Shown one piece after another: positions 26,163-33,628 of a stretch of DNA of 64,000 nucleotides (the first letter of the stretch is position 1; every line of letters begins with the position of its first letter). The notes under the pieces are model-generated. The model saw only the letters and a list, made by a program, of their open reading frames with translations, ran no database searches and had not been told where the DNA came from. This DNA comes from Streptomyces griseoruber (GTDB taxonomy: Bacteria; Actinomycetota; Actinomycetes; Streptomycetales; Streptomycetaceae). The stretch spans positions 125,862 through 189,861 of the forward strand of contig NZ_KQ948765.1 of the NCBI RefSeq assembly GCF_001514205.1, given 5' to 3'. Position numbers and translations under genes: made by a program.

Positions 26163-27020
26163 TCACGGTGTTGCATTCGGGCCGTCGGGCCTCACGCTGC
26201 GGTGGTCCACCATTTCTCGGGTCAGGTCCTCCGTCTCCTCCTCGGGGAGGCGTTCGAAGCCTTCCTCCGTGATGACGGAGACGATCGGAAAGATGCGGCG
26301 GCTGATGTCGGGGCCGCCGGTGGCGGAGTCGTCGTCGGCCGCGTCGTAGAGGGCCTGGAGTGCGGTGAGGGCCGCCTCCCGGCGGGGCATGTCCGGGCGG
26401 AACAGCTTCTTCAGGGCGCCCCGGGCGTACGGGGAGCCGGAGCCCTCGGCGTGGAAGGGGGCCTTCTCGTAGAGGCCGCCGGCCACGTCGAAGCTGAAGA
26501 TACGGCCCCTGGCGCCCTCGGGCGCCGAGAAGTCGTAGCCCGCGAGGAGCGGGACGACGGCCAGGCCCTGCATGGCCTGGTCCAGGTTCTGCCGGATCAT
26601 GGTGGCGAGCCGGCGCGCCTTGGCACCCAGGGTCATCGGGATGCCCTCGACCTTCTCGAAGTGGGTCAGCTCGACCTGGTACAGCTTCACCAGGTCCAGG
26701 GCGAGACCGACCGTGCCCGCGAACGCGACGGCGGTGTGGTCGTCCGCCGGGTGCACCTTCTCCAGGTCGCGCTGGGCGATGAGGTTGCCCATCGTGGCGC
26801 GGCGGTCACCCGCGATCAGGACTCCGTCGCGGTAGGACAGGGCGAGGACCGTGGTGCCGTGCGGGAAGGCGTCGGGGGCGGCGCGGACGCCGTCGGGGAA
26901 CGGCGGGCGGGTGGGGAGCAGTCCGGGGCGGTGCGCCGCGAGGAACTCGGTGAAGGACGAGCCCCCCGGTGTGAAGAACTCCCCGGCCAGTCGTCCCTCG
27001 TGCCCACGCTCTGCCGCCAT
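26163..27020 (-). CDS. prcB: 20S proteasome beta subunit, orphan copy
   Basis: Catalytic subunit of an actinobacterial 20S proteasome. A 55-residue propeptide (with FFTPGGSSFTEFL and LLP) ends in HG before the mature N-terminal threonine at residue 56 (HGTTVLAL). Counting from Thr1, Asp17 (AGDRRATMGN) and Lys33 (RDLEKV) are in place, so the active site looks intact; MQGLAVVPLLAGYD and YDAADDDSATGGPD are also conserved. 285 residues from the ATG at 27020, which has GGGGGAG upstream. The usual partners (prcA, dop, pup, mpa, pafA) are absent on both sides, so this is probably a second copy rather than the housekeeping gene. Confidence 0.92.
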   Translation of the reverse strand: MAAERGHEGRLAGEFFTPGGSSFTEFLAAHRPGLLPTRPPFPDGVRAAPDAFPHGTTVLALSYRDGVLIAGDRRATMGNLIAQRDLEKVHPADDHTAVAFAGTVGLALDLVKLYQVELTHFEKVEGIPMTLGAKARRLATMIRQNLDQAMQGLAVVPLLAGYDFSAPEGARGRIFSFDVAGGLYEKAPFHAEGSGSPYARGALKKLFRPDMPRREAALTALQALYDAADDDSATGGPDISRRIFPIVSVITEEGFERLPEEETEDLTREMVDHRSVRPDGPNATP

Positions 27021-27099
27021 GCCACTCCCCCTCGCCCGCCCCGGTCGCCGACACCCCACTACCTACCTGCCTCCGGCGGCCGGGAAACACGTGTACGGC

Positions 27100-29442
27100 T
27101 CAACGGCCCTTCGGTGACCGGTGCGGCGGCTGGGCCGGTGCCGGGCGGACCGGCGGGGGCGGCAGCGGGCGCACCACGGGGCCGTCGCCGTTCACGGTGA
27201 GGGGTGTGCCGTGGTGGCGGATCGCCAGGGGGCCGCCGGAGAGCAGGGTGTACGTCGCCTTGTCGGGGCCGATCTCCACCCGCAGCCGGCTGCCGCGGAG
27301 CTGGACGCTGAACGCGAGCCGGCTGAACCGCTCCGGCAGCCGGGGCGCGAAGCGCAGGCCGGTGCCGTCGCGGCGCAGTCCGCCGAAACCGGCCACCAGG
27401 GCCGTCCAGGTGCCGGCGAGGGAGGCGATGTAGAGCCCGTCGCGGGTGTTCTGCTCCAGGTCGGCCAGGTCCATCAGCGCGGCCTCGGCCGTGTAGGCGT
27501 AGGCGAGGCGCAGATGGCCGGCCTGGGCGGCTATCACGGCCTGGCAGCACGCGGACAGCGAGGAGTCACGGACGGTCAGCGGCTCGTAGTAGGCGAAGTT
27601 GCGGGCGAGCTGCTCGTCGTCGAAGTGGCTGTCGCAGGTGTACATCGCGAGGACCAGGTCGGCCTGTTTGACGACCTGTTTGCGGTAGAGGTCGAAGTAT
27701 GGGAAGTGCAGCAGGAGCGGGTACTGGTCGGGGCGGGTGCCGGCGAAGTCCCAGTGCTGGTAGCGGGTGAAGCCGGCGTGCTGTTCGTGGACGCCGAGTT
27801 CGTCGTTGAAGGGGAGGTGCACCGCCTCGGCCGCGTCCCGCCAGGCGGCGCTCTCCTCCTCGTCCACGCCGAGCCGGGCCGCCGCCTCGGGGTGGCGTTC
27901 GACGGCGTCGGCGGCCGAGAGGAGGTTCGCGCGGGCCATCAGGTTGGTGTAGGTGTTGTCGTCGGCGACCGCGCTGTACTCGTCGGGCCCGGTGACGCCG
28001 TCGATGTGGAAGGTGCCGTGGGTGTCGTGGTGGCCGAGCGAGCGCCACAGCCGGGCGGTCTCCACCAGCAGTTCGACGCCCGTTCCCGCTTCGAAGCCGA
28101 GGTCGCCGGTGGCCGCCACGTACCGCACGACGGCGTCGGCGATGTCGGCGTTGACATGGAAGGCGGCGGTGCCGGCCGGCCAGTAGGCGGAGCCTTCGGA
28201 GCCCTCGATGGTCCGCCAGGGGAACGCGGCGCCGCTCAGGCCCAGTTGGGCGGCGCGTTCCCGGGCGGCGGGCAGGGTGTTCTGCCGCCAGCGCAGGGCC
28301 TCGGCGACGGCGTCGGGCGCGGTGTAGGTGAGCAGCGGCAGCACGAAGGTCTCGGTGTCCCAGAAGGCGTGTCCGTCGTAGCCGGAGCCGGTCAGCCCCT
28401 TGGCGGGGATGGCGCGCTGCTCGGCGCGGGCGCCCGCCTGGAAGACGTGGAAGAGGGCGAAGCGGACGGCCTGCTGGATCTCCTCGTCGCCGTCGACCTC
28501 GACGTCGGCGCGGGCCCAGAAGTCGTCGAGGCAGGCCCGCTGTTCGTCGAGGAGGCCCTGCCAGCCGCTGTGTCCGGCGGCGGCGAGGGCGGCCTCGACC
28601 TGGTCGCTCATCGCGGGCCGGGAGCGGGCGCCGGACCAGCCGTGCGCGACGAGCTTCTCCACCCGCAGTGTCTCGCCCGGCTCCAGCACGGAGGTGACGG
28701 TCAGCCGGGCCACGTCCACATTGCTCTCGCTGCTCGTCGTGGTCCGACCGGGGCCGGTGACGGTGTGGTCGGCGGCCACGGCCACCCGCAGCCCGCTGCG
28801 TTTCGTACGGTGCACCAGGCGCAACCGGTTGCCGACGGCGACGTCCTCCTCCGGCTCCAGCGGCGACTTCAGGGCGCGGGCGGTGCGCGGGTCGTCGCCG
28901 GGCTCGGGCAGGCTCTCGTTGGCGACCAGTTCGGACTGGATCACCACCCGGGAGCGGCCGCCGACGGCCTGCACCTCGTAGGCGACGGCGGCGACGGCCC
29001 GCTGGGTGAGGGAGACCAGCCGGGTCGAGCGCACCCGGACCGTGGTGCCGGCCGGGGAGGTCCACTCGCAGCTGCGCTCCAGGACACCGCGCCGCAGGTC
29101 CAGCACCCGCTCATGGGCGACGAGGCGGCCGTAGCGCAGGTCGAACGGCTCGTCGTCGACGAGGAGCCGCAGGACCTTGCCGTTGGTGACGTTGATGACG
29201 GTCTGCCCGGACTCCGGGTAGCCGTAGCCCGCCTCGGCGTAGGGCAGGGGGTGCAGTTCGTGGACGCCGTTCAGGTAGGAGCCGGGCAGGCCGTGCGGTT
29301 CGCCCTCGTCGAGGTTGCCGCGCCAGCCGACGTGCCCGTTGGACAGGGCGAAGACCGACTCGCTCTGCGCGAGGACGTCGAGGCCCAGGGCCGTCTCGCG
29401 CACGCACCACGGTTCCACGGTGTACGAACGGTGGGTGATCAC
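27100..29442 (-). CDS. Glycoside hydrolase family 65 phosphorylase/hydrolase
   Basis: Inverting enzyme that cleaves an alpha-linked glucose disaccharide (maltose, trehalose, kojibiose or similar), usually with phosphate to give beta-glucose 1-phosphate. 780 residues: N-terminal beta-sandwich (ESVFALSNGHVGWRGNLDEG), linker, (alpha/alpha)6 barrel with FWDTETFVLPLLTYTAP, and GVTGPDEYSAV where Glu488 is the general acid. A small C-terminal beta domain ends in a proline-rich tail. GTG start overlaps the stop of the HAD gene by four bases, so the two are coupled; that HAD enzyme would convert beta-glucose 1-phosphate onward. Exact disaccharide not predictable by eye. Confidence 0.92.
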   Translation of the reverse strand: MITHRSYTVEPWCVRETALGLDVLAQSESVFALSNGHVGWRGNLDEGEPHGLPGSYLNGVHELHPLPYAEAGYGYPESGQTVINVTNGKVLRLLVDDEPFDLRYGRLVAHERVLDLRRGVLERSCEWTSPAGTTVRVRSTRLVSLTQRAVAAVAYEVQAVGGRSRVVIQSELVANESLPEPGDDPRTARALKSPLEPEEDVAVGNRLRLVHRTKRSGLRVAVAADHTVTGPGRTTTSSESNVDVARLTVTSVLEPGETLRVEKLVAHGWSGARSRPAMSDQVEAALAAAGHSGWQGLLDEQRACLDDFWARADVEVDGDEEIQQAVRFALFHVFQAGARAEQRAIPAKGLTGSGYDGHAFWDTETFVLPLLTYTAPDAVAEALRWRQNTLPAARERAAQLGLSGAAFPWRTIEGSEGSAYWPAGTAAFHVNADIADAVVRYVAATGDLGFEAGTGVELLVETARLWRSLGHHDTHGTFHIDGVTGPDEYSAVADDNTYTNLMARANLLSAADAVERHPEAAARLGVDEEESAAWRDAAEAVHLPFNDELGVHEQHAGFTRYQHWDFAGTRPDQYPLLLHFPYFDLYRKQVVKQADLVLAMYTCDSHFDDEQLARNFAYYEPLTVRDSSLSACCQAVIAAQAGHLRLAYAYTAEAALMDLADLEQNTRDGLYIASLAGTWTALVAGFGGLRRDGTGLRFAPRLPERFSRLAFSVQLRGSRLRVEIGPDKATYTLLSGGPLAIRHHGTPLTVNGDGPVVRPLPPPPVRPAPAQPPHRSPKGR

Positions 29443-30200
29443 GCCTGCCCTCCCCGCTCCTGAAGGTCCGTGAGGTCCTTGAGGTCCTTGACGACGACGT
29501 CGGCGCCGTGCGCGTACAGCGCATCGGTCTGTCCGACGCGGTCAACGCCCACGACGTACCCGAAGTTCCCGGCCCGCCCGGCGTCCATCCCGGCCAGCGC
29601 GTCCTCGAAGACGGCCGCCCGGGCCGGTGGGACGCCGAGATCGCGGGCGGCGGCGAGGAAGGTGTCGGGGCGCGGCTTGCCCGGCAGTCCGCGTTCGGCC
29701 GCCACGACCCCGTCGATCCGTACGTCGAAGAGGTGTTCGGCACCGATCGAGCGCAGCACGTCCCGGGTGTTGGCGCTGGAGGAGACGATCGCCGTGCGCA
29801 GTCCGCGCGCGCGGGCCGCCTCGATGTAGTGGAGGGTGCCGTCGTAGGGCTGGACGCCGTCGGTGCGGATCCTCGCCAGGAGGATCTCGTTCTTGCGGTT
29901 GCCGAGCCCGTGGACGGTCGGGGCGTCGGGCGGGTCGTCGGGTCGGCCCTCGGGCAGCCGGATGTCCCGGGAGGCGAGGAAGGTGCGCACGCCGTCGGCG
30001 CGCGGGCGGCCGTCGACGTACTCGTCGTAGTCGTCGACCGGGTCGAACGGGCAGAACGCCTCGCCCTCGCGCGCGTGCAGGAACGCGTCGAAGGTCTCCT
30101 TCCAGGCGGCCGCGTGCACCACGGCCGTCCGGGTGACGACCCCGTCGAGGTCGAAGAGGCAGGCCTGGATGGCTTCGGGTAGGCCGAGCGTCGTCGTCAT
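29439..30200 (-). CDS. Beta-phosphoglucomutase-family HAD enzyme
   Basis: Converts beta-glucose 1-phosphate to glucose 6-phosphate, the product step after the coupled GH65 phosphorylase. 253 residues; CLFDLDGVVTRT has nucleophile Asp17 and acid/base Asp19, SSSANT is the second motif, and LPGKPRPDTFLAAARDLG with VFEDALAGMDAGRAG gives motif III lysine and the metal-binding acids. The helical cap contains the HGLGNRKN stretch typical of this subgroup. ATG at 30200. Confidence 0.9.
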   Translation of the reverse strand: MTTTLGLPEAIQACLFDLDGVVTRTAVVHAAAWKETFDAFLHAREGEAFCPFDPVDDYDEYVDGRPRADGVRTFLASRDIRLPEGRPDDPPDAPTVHGLGNRKNEILLARIRTDGVQPYDGTLHYIEAARARGLRTAIVSSSANTRDVLRSIGAEHLFDVRIDGVVAAERGLPGKPRPDTFLAAARDLGVPPARAAVFEDALAGMDAGRAGNFGYVVGVDRVGQTDALYAHGADVVVKDLKDLTDLQERGGQA

Positions 30201-30238
30201 ACAGGGTCCGGTTCCCCGGGATCCGCGCCGGTATGACG

Positions 30239-30634
30239 TCAGTCGTGGGGGAAGGAGTGGTGCTCGTGCGCGATCAGCCAGCGGCCGTGCTCCTTGCGCA
30301 GGCCGAAGGTGAGGCGCAGCCGCAGGGTGGGGCTCTCGGCGAGTTCCCGGGGTGTTCCGCAGCGCAGCAGGGCGTGGGCGTAGGCGACGTCGTGTCCCGC
30401 GGTGACGTCGAGGGTGTCGATGTCGAAGCGGGCGCCCTGGGCCTGCCAGGCGAAGAACGGCGGCCAGCAGGCCCGGTAGGCGGCCAGGCCCCGGATGCCC
30501 TCGTGCGGTGCCGGCACGTCGTACATGACGAGGTCCTCGGTGTGGCCCGCGAGGACGGTGTCGAGGTCCCCGCGGTGGACGGCGTCGGCCCAGCGGGTGA
30601 TCAGGGTGCGGATCTGCGTCTCGTCGTCGGACAC
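30239..30634 (-). CDS. NTF2-like (SnoaL-type) small protein
   Basis: 131-residue cone-shaped alpha+beta protein of unknown specific role. DETQIRTLITRWADAVHRGDLDTVLAGHTEDLVMYDVP is the helix-strand start typical of SnoaL-like proteins, and GRWLIAHEHHSFP the last strand. GTG at 30634 has AAGGAGG upstream. It precedes the HAD/GH65 pair on the same strand with 38 bases between, and may be part of that operon. Confidence 0.82.
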   Translation of the reverse strand: MSDDETQIRTLITRWADAVHRGDLDTVLAGHTEDLVMYDVPAPHEGIRGLAAYRACWPPFFAWQAQGARFDIDTLDVTAGHDVAYAHALLRCGTPRELAESPTLRLRLTFGLRKEHGRWLIAHEHHSFPHD

Positions 30635-30734
30635 GGGTCGTCCTCCTTTCCGTTCCGTTCCGTGCTGCTTGCCGTGCTGACTTCCGTGCGGATCTCTCTG
30701 GGTCTCCTTCCAGGAGACTGCGACACTCTGCTGT

Positions 30735-31391
30735 GTGCTCACCTTCGACGATCTGCTGCGCCGGGCCCGTTCCCTCGCCGGGTCCGGCCGGCCGCGCGCG
30801 CTCCTCGGGATCGCCGGCAGCCCCGGTGCCGGCAAGACGACCCTCGCCGAGCGCCTGGTAAGGGAACTGAACGCCGACGGCGGGCCCTGGGCGGCGCACG
30901 TCCCGATGGACGGGTTCCACCTCGCCGACGCCGAGTTGGAGCGGCTCGGCCGACGGGACCGCAAGGGCGCGCCGGACACCTTCGACGCGGCCGGGTACGC
31001 GGCACTGCTGCGGCGGCTGCGGGAGGAGCCCGCCGACAGCACGGACGTGGTCTACGCGCCGGGTTTCGAGCGGGTTCTGGAGCAGCCGATCGCGGGTGCG
31101 GTGCCGGTGGAGCCGGCCGTCCGTCTGGTCGTCACGGAGGGGAACTACCTCCTCCTCGGCACGGGCGCGTGGGCCCGTGTGCGGGCCGAGCTGGACGAGG
31201 TGTGGTTCGTCGAGTCGGACGAGGAGGAGCGCGTACGCCGGCTGATCGCGCGGCACGAGGAGTTCGGCAAGGGGCACGAGGAGGCGGTGGCGTGGGTGAT
31301 GCGCAGCGACCGGCGCAACGCCGAGCTGGTGGCGGCCACGCGGGACCGGGCGGATCTGCTGGTCGGGTCGGCTGTCAGTGGGCCGCGTTAG
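30735..31391 (+). CDS. P-loop nucleoside/nucleotide kinase family protein
   Basis: 218-residue ATP-dependent small-molecule kinase related to uridine kinase and pantothenate kinase. Walker A is GSPGAGKTT (about residue 28-36), followed by DGFHLAD with the substrate-binding acid and histidine, and VTEGNYLLLG; the lid region is ERVRRLIARHEEFGKG. The substrate could be a sugar or nucleoside; related proteins in sugar loci phosphorylate fructose or similar, but this is inference. GTG at 30735. Divergent from the NTF2-like gene. Confidence 0.82.
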   Translation: MLTFDDLLRRARSLAGSGRPRALLGIAGSPGAGKTTLAERLVRELNADGGPWAAHVPMDGFHLADAELERLGRRDRKGAPDTFDAAGYAALLRRLREEPADSTDVVYAPGFERVLEQPIAGAVPVEPAVRLVVTEGNYLLLGTGAWARVRAELDEVWFVESDEEERVRRLIARHEEFGKGHEEAVAWVMRSDRRNAELVAATRDRADLLVGSAVSGPR

Positions 31392-31401
31392 CTTCGGGAG
31401 T

Positions 31402-31668
31402 ATGACCGAAGGCATCGTGTGGCCGGCGGGCCTGGACACCGAGGCGTCCGACATCGTGTTCGCGCGCGGAGTCCCGCCCGGTGAGCCGGCCGTGCGGATG
31501 GGGGCGGTCTGGTGCGGGTGGGGGGAGAGCGCCGGGTGGTCGTTCGCCCTGGAGCACGGGGGCTTCCGGGGCGCGGCCCGGCTCGGGGAGATATCCGCGG
31601 GCGCCGCCGAAGCCGTGCGGTACACGCCCTCGGACGGTCATCGTCCCTGGAGCACCGGTTCGGGCTGA
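31402..31668 (+). CDS. Short protein resembling the N-terminal part of DUF6461
   Basis: 88 residues starting ten bases after the kinase gene. VFARGVPPGEPAVRMGA and GESAGWSFALEHGGFRG look like the start of DUF6461-type proteins, which are normally about twice as long; here the frame ends soon after RLGEISAGAAEAVRY. The remaining 60 bases before the convergent gene do not continue the domain in another frame, so it may be a truncated remnant. Assignment from memory. Confidence 0.5.
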   Translation: MTEGIVWPAGLDTEASDIVFARGVPPGEPAVRMGAVWCGWGESAGWSFALEHGGFRGAARLGEISAGAAEAVRYTPSDGHRPWSTGSG

Positions 31669-31729
31669 ACGGTCTTCCCCGGCTGTTTCCAGGACGCCCG
31701 GCTGCCCGCCCACCCGCTGCGGACTCCGG

Positions 31730-33589
31730 TCAGCGGCTGACGGCGGCGCGCAGCGTCAGCTGCGGCTCGGCGTGCGCGTCGTCCGGTCCGAGTACGGCGG
31801 TGAAGGCGTCCGTGGCCACGGCCAGCCCGTCCGGCGTCCACGCCACGGACACACCGGACGGTTCCTCCGTGCCGTAGCGCACCGCGAAGACGTGCAGGTC
31901 GTCGGGGGCGTCGGCGACCGGCCCGGCCTCCAGGGCGCTGGAGCGCACCAGGTGGGCCCAGCCCTGGTCCGGGTTGCCGTAGCCGCGCGGGTCCTCCGCG
32001 AGGGCGAAGGCGGCCTGCTCCTGGGTCAGCTCGGCGCGGGCGTCGAAGTGCTCGGCGCCCGTGGCCTCGGGGTGGGTCAGGCGCAGGGTGCCCGCCGAGG
32101 AGACGGGCGCGTGCGCCGTACGCCGGACCCGGTCGCCGTCGTCCTCGGCGTACGGCAGGCCGGCCAGCAGGTAGGGGCTGCCGTCGAGGCGTTCCACGGC
32201 GACCGTCGTCCACAGGGTGCTGCCGTCGGTGACGTACAGGGAGCGCACATGGCGCAGGACGTGGTCGCGGCCGACGACCGGCTTGGTGACCAGCTTGGCG
32301 GTCAGCCCGTCGGCACGGACGTCGCGGACGCGGACCTCGCCCATGGGGCGGCACAGCAGGAAGCCGTCGACGACGGGTCCGAAGCCGTGCTGGCGGTCGA
32401 CCGCGGCGGGCAGCAGATAGGTGCCGGCCGCCTCGATCACGGCCGGGGTCATCCGGTCGTCGAAGGCGACGGAGACCGTGCCGGCCCGCAGCTGGTGCCG
32501 TGCGGCCCCGGCGGACGGCTCCCGGTGCCAGGGGGTGGTGTCCTGGATCTGCCAGACCAGCATCCACGCGAAGTGGCCGTCGACTCCGCCGTCCGGCTTG
32601 ACGGCGTGCCGGGCCCAGCGGCTGTCGCCCCGGTAGCGGCCCAGGTCCGAGCCGATACGGGCGCCGAAGTAGCGCAGGCCGAGCACGGACTCGAAGGCGG
32701 AGTGCTGCTCGCTGTAGCGGGGGCCGCCGTTGTCGAAGCCGCCGTTGGTCAGCCGGGCGTCGAGGTAGCGGGCGAGGGTGTCGCCGTCCTCGGCGAAGAC
32801 GTCCTCGCCGCTGATCCGGTGGGCCTGGGCGAGGAAGGAGAGGGAGATCGGGCCGTAGTTGTTGTCGTAGGCGCCGCCGTGCTCGGGGGGCAGCAGGGCA
32901 CCCCGGTCGGCGACCCGGTGGGCGCGGATCTTCCCGTCGTACAGCTCGAGCGCGCGGGAGCGGACCCGCTCCCCCTCGGCGCCCGGCAGATGGCGGGCGA
33001 GCATGAGGCCGCCGACCACACAGCCGATGGCTTGGTTGCCGGCCTCCTGCGGGTTGAAGAAGGTGGCCTCGGTGAGCCAGCTCCAGTAGCCGCGCGCCAC
33101 CTCCAGCAGCTCCGCGCGCTGCCCGTCGCCGGCCAGGGCCCCGCCGTCGGCCGTGTCGAGGGCGTCGAGGAGGTTCACGGCCTGGAGCAGTGCCCACACC
33201 GTGCTCGGCCAGTCGCCGATGGGGTGCGCGCCCGCCTCGAGGACGTACCGGGCGTACGGCAGCCCCGAGTCGCGGACCCTGAGGTTGGGGTAGCCGGGGT
33301 TGTCGTCCCGGTAGACCCGCTCGCGCAGATGGAAGGCGAGGCTGCGGCGGACCGCCTCCGGCAGACGCGGGTCCTTGCCGCGCTGCCAGGCCAGGGCCAG
33401 CAGGGAGGTGATGCCGAGGGAGGTGTCGCCGATGTCGTCGGCGCAGTCGGGGTGTTCGAGGCTGCCCTCGGGCGTGAGGCGCGCGAGGGCCTGCTCGGTG
33501 ACGTCGGCGAGCACGGCGTCGTACGCCTGCGGGGTGTCCGGCAGGTCGTGCAGCGGACCGAGCTGGCGTGGGAGGTGCACGGGGATCAA
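31730..33589 (-). CDS. Cytoplasmic 619-aa protein, predicted (alpha/alpha) toroid plus beta domain, last gene of lyase/ABC operon
   Basis: Family not recognised with certainty. The N-terminal 350 residues are helical hairpins with many aromatic residues (WQRGKDPRLPEAV, GYWSWLTEATFFNPQEAGNQ, YDNNYGPISLSFLAQAHR), the look of an (alpha/alpha)-barrel glycosidase or polysaccharide lyase; residues about 370-619 are beta-rich, as in heparinase-like enzymes. No signal peptide (starts MIPVHLPRQLG), so it would act in the cytoplasm. It follows the heparinase-like gene by 39 bases and shares the NY.....SL..LA pattern with it. A catalytic role on an imported oligosaccharide is inferred from context. Confidence 0.65.
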   Translation of the reverse strand: MIPVHLPRQLGPLHDLPDTPQAYDAVLADVTEQALARLTPEGSLEHPDCADDIGDTSLGITSLLALAWQRGKDPRLPEAVRRSLAFHLRERVYRDDNPGYPNLRVRDSGLPYARYVLEAGAHPIGDWPSTVWALLQAVNLLDALDTADGGALAGDGQRAELLEVARGYWSWLTEATFFNPQEAGNQAIGCVVGGLMLARHLPGAEGERVRSRALELYDGKIRAHRVADRGALLPPEHGGAYDNNYGPISLSFLAQAHRISGEDVFAEDGDTLARYLDARLTNGGFDNGGPRYSEQHSAFESVLGLRYFGARIGSDLGRYRGDSRWARHAVKPDGGVDGHFAWMLVWQIQDTTPWHREPSAGAARHQLRAGTVSVAFDDRMTPAVIEAAGTYLLPAAVDRQHGFGPVVDGFLLCRPMGEVRVRDVRADGLTAKLVTKPVVGRDHVLRHVRSLYVTDGSTLWTTVAVERLDGSPYLLAGLPYAEDDGDRVRRTAHAPVSSAGTLRLTHPEATGAEHFDARAELTQEQAAFALAEDPRGYGNPDQGWAHLVRSSALEAGPVADAPDDLHVFAVRYGTEEPSGVSVAWTPDGLAVATDAFTAVLGPDDAHAEPQLTLRAAVSR

Positions 33590-33628
33590 TCCTTCATGCC
33601 TGGGGGGCCGTGGCGTGGTGGGTCGGGG

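Noticed and set aside
27121..29463. 780-codon plus-strand frame opposite GH65
   Set aside because: Mirror of GH65 codon bias with no recognisable fold.
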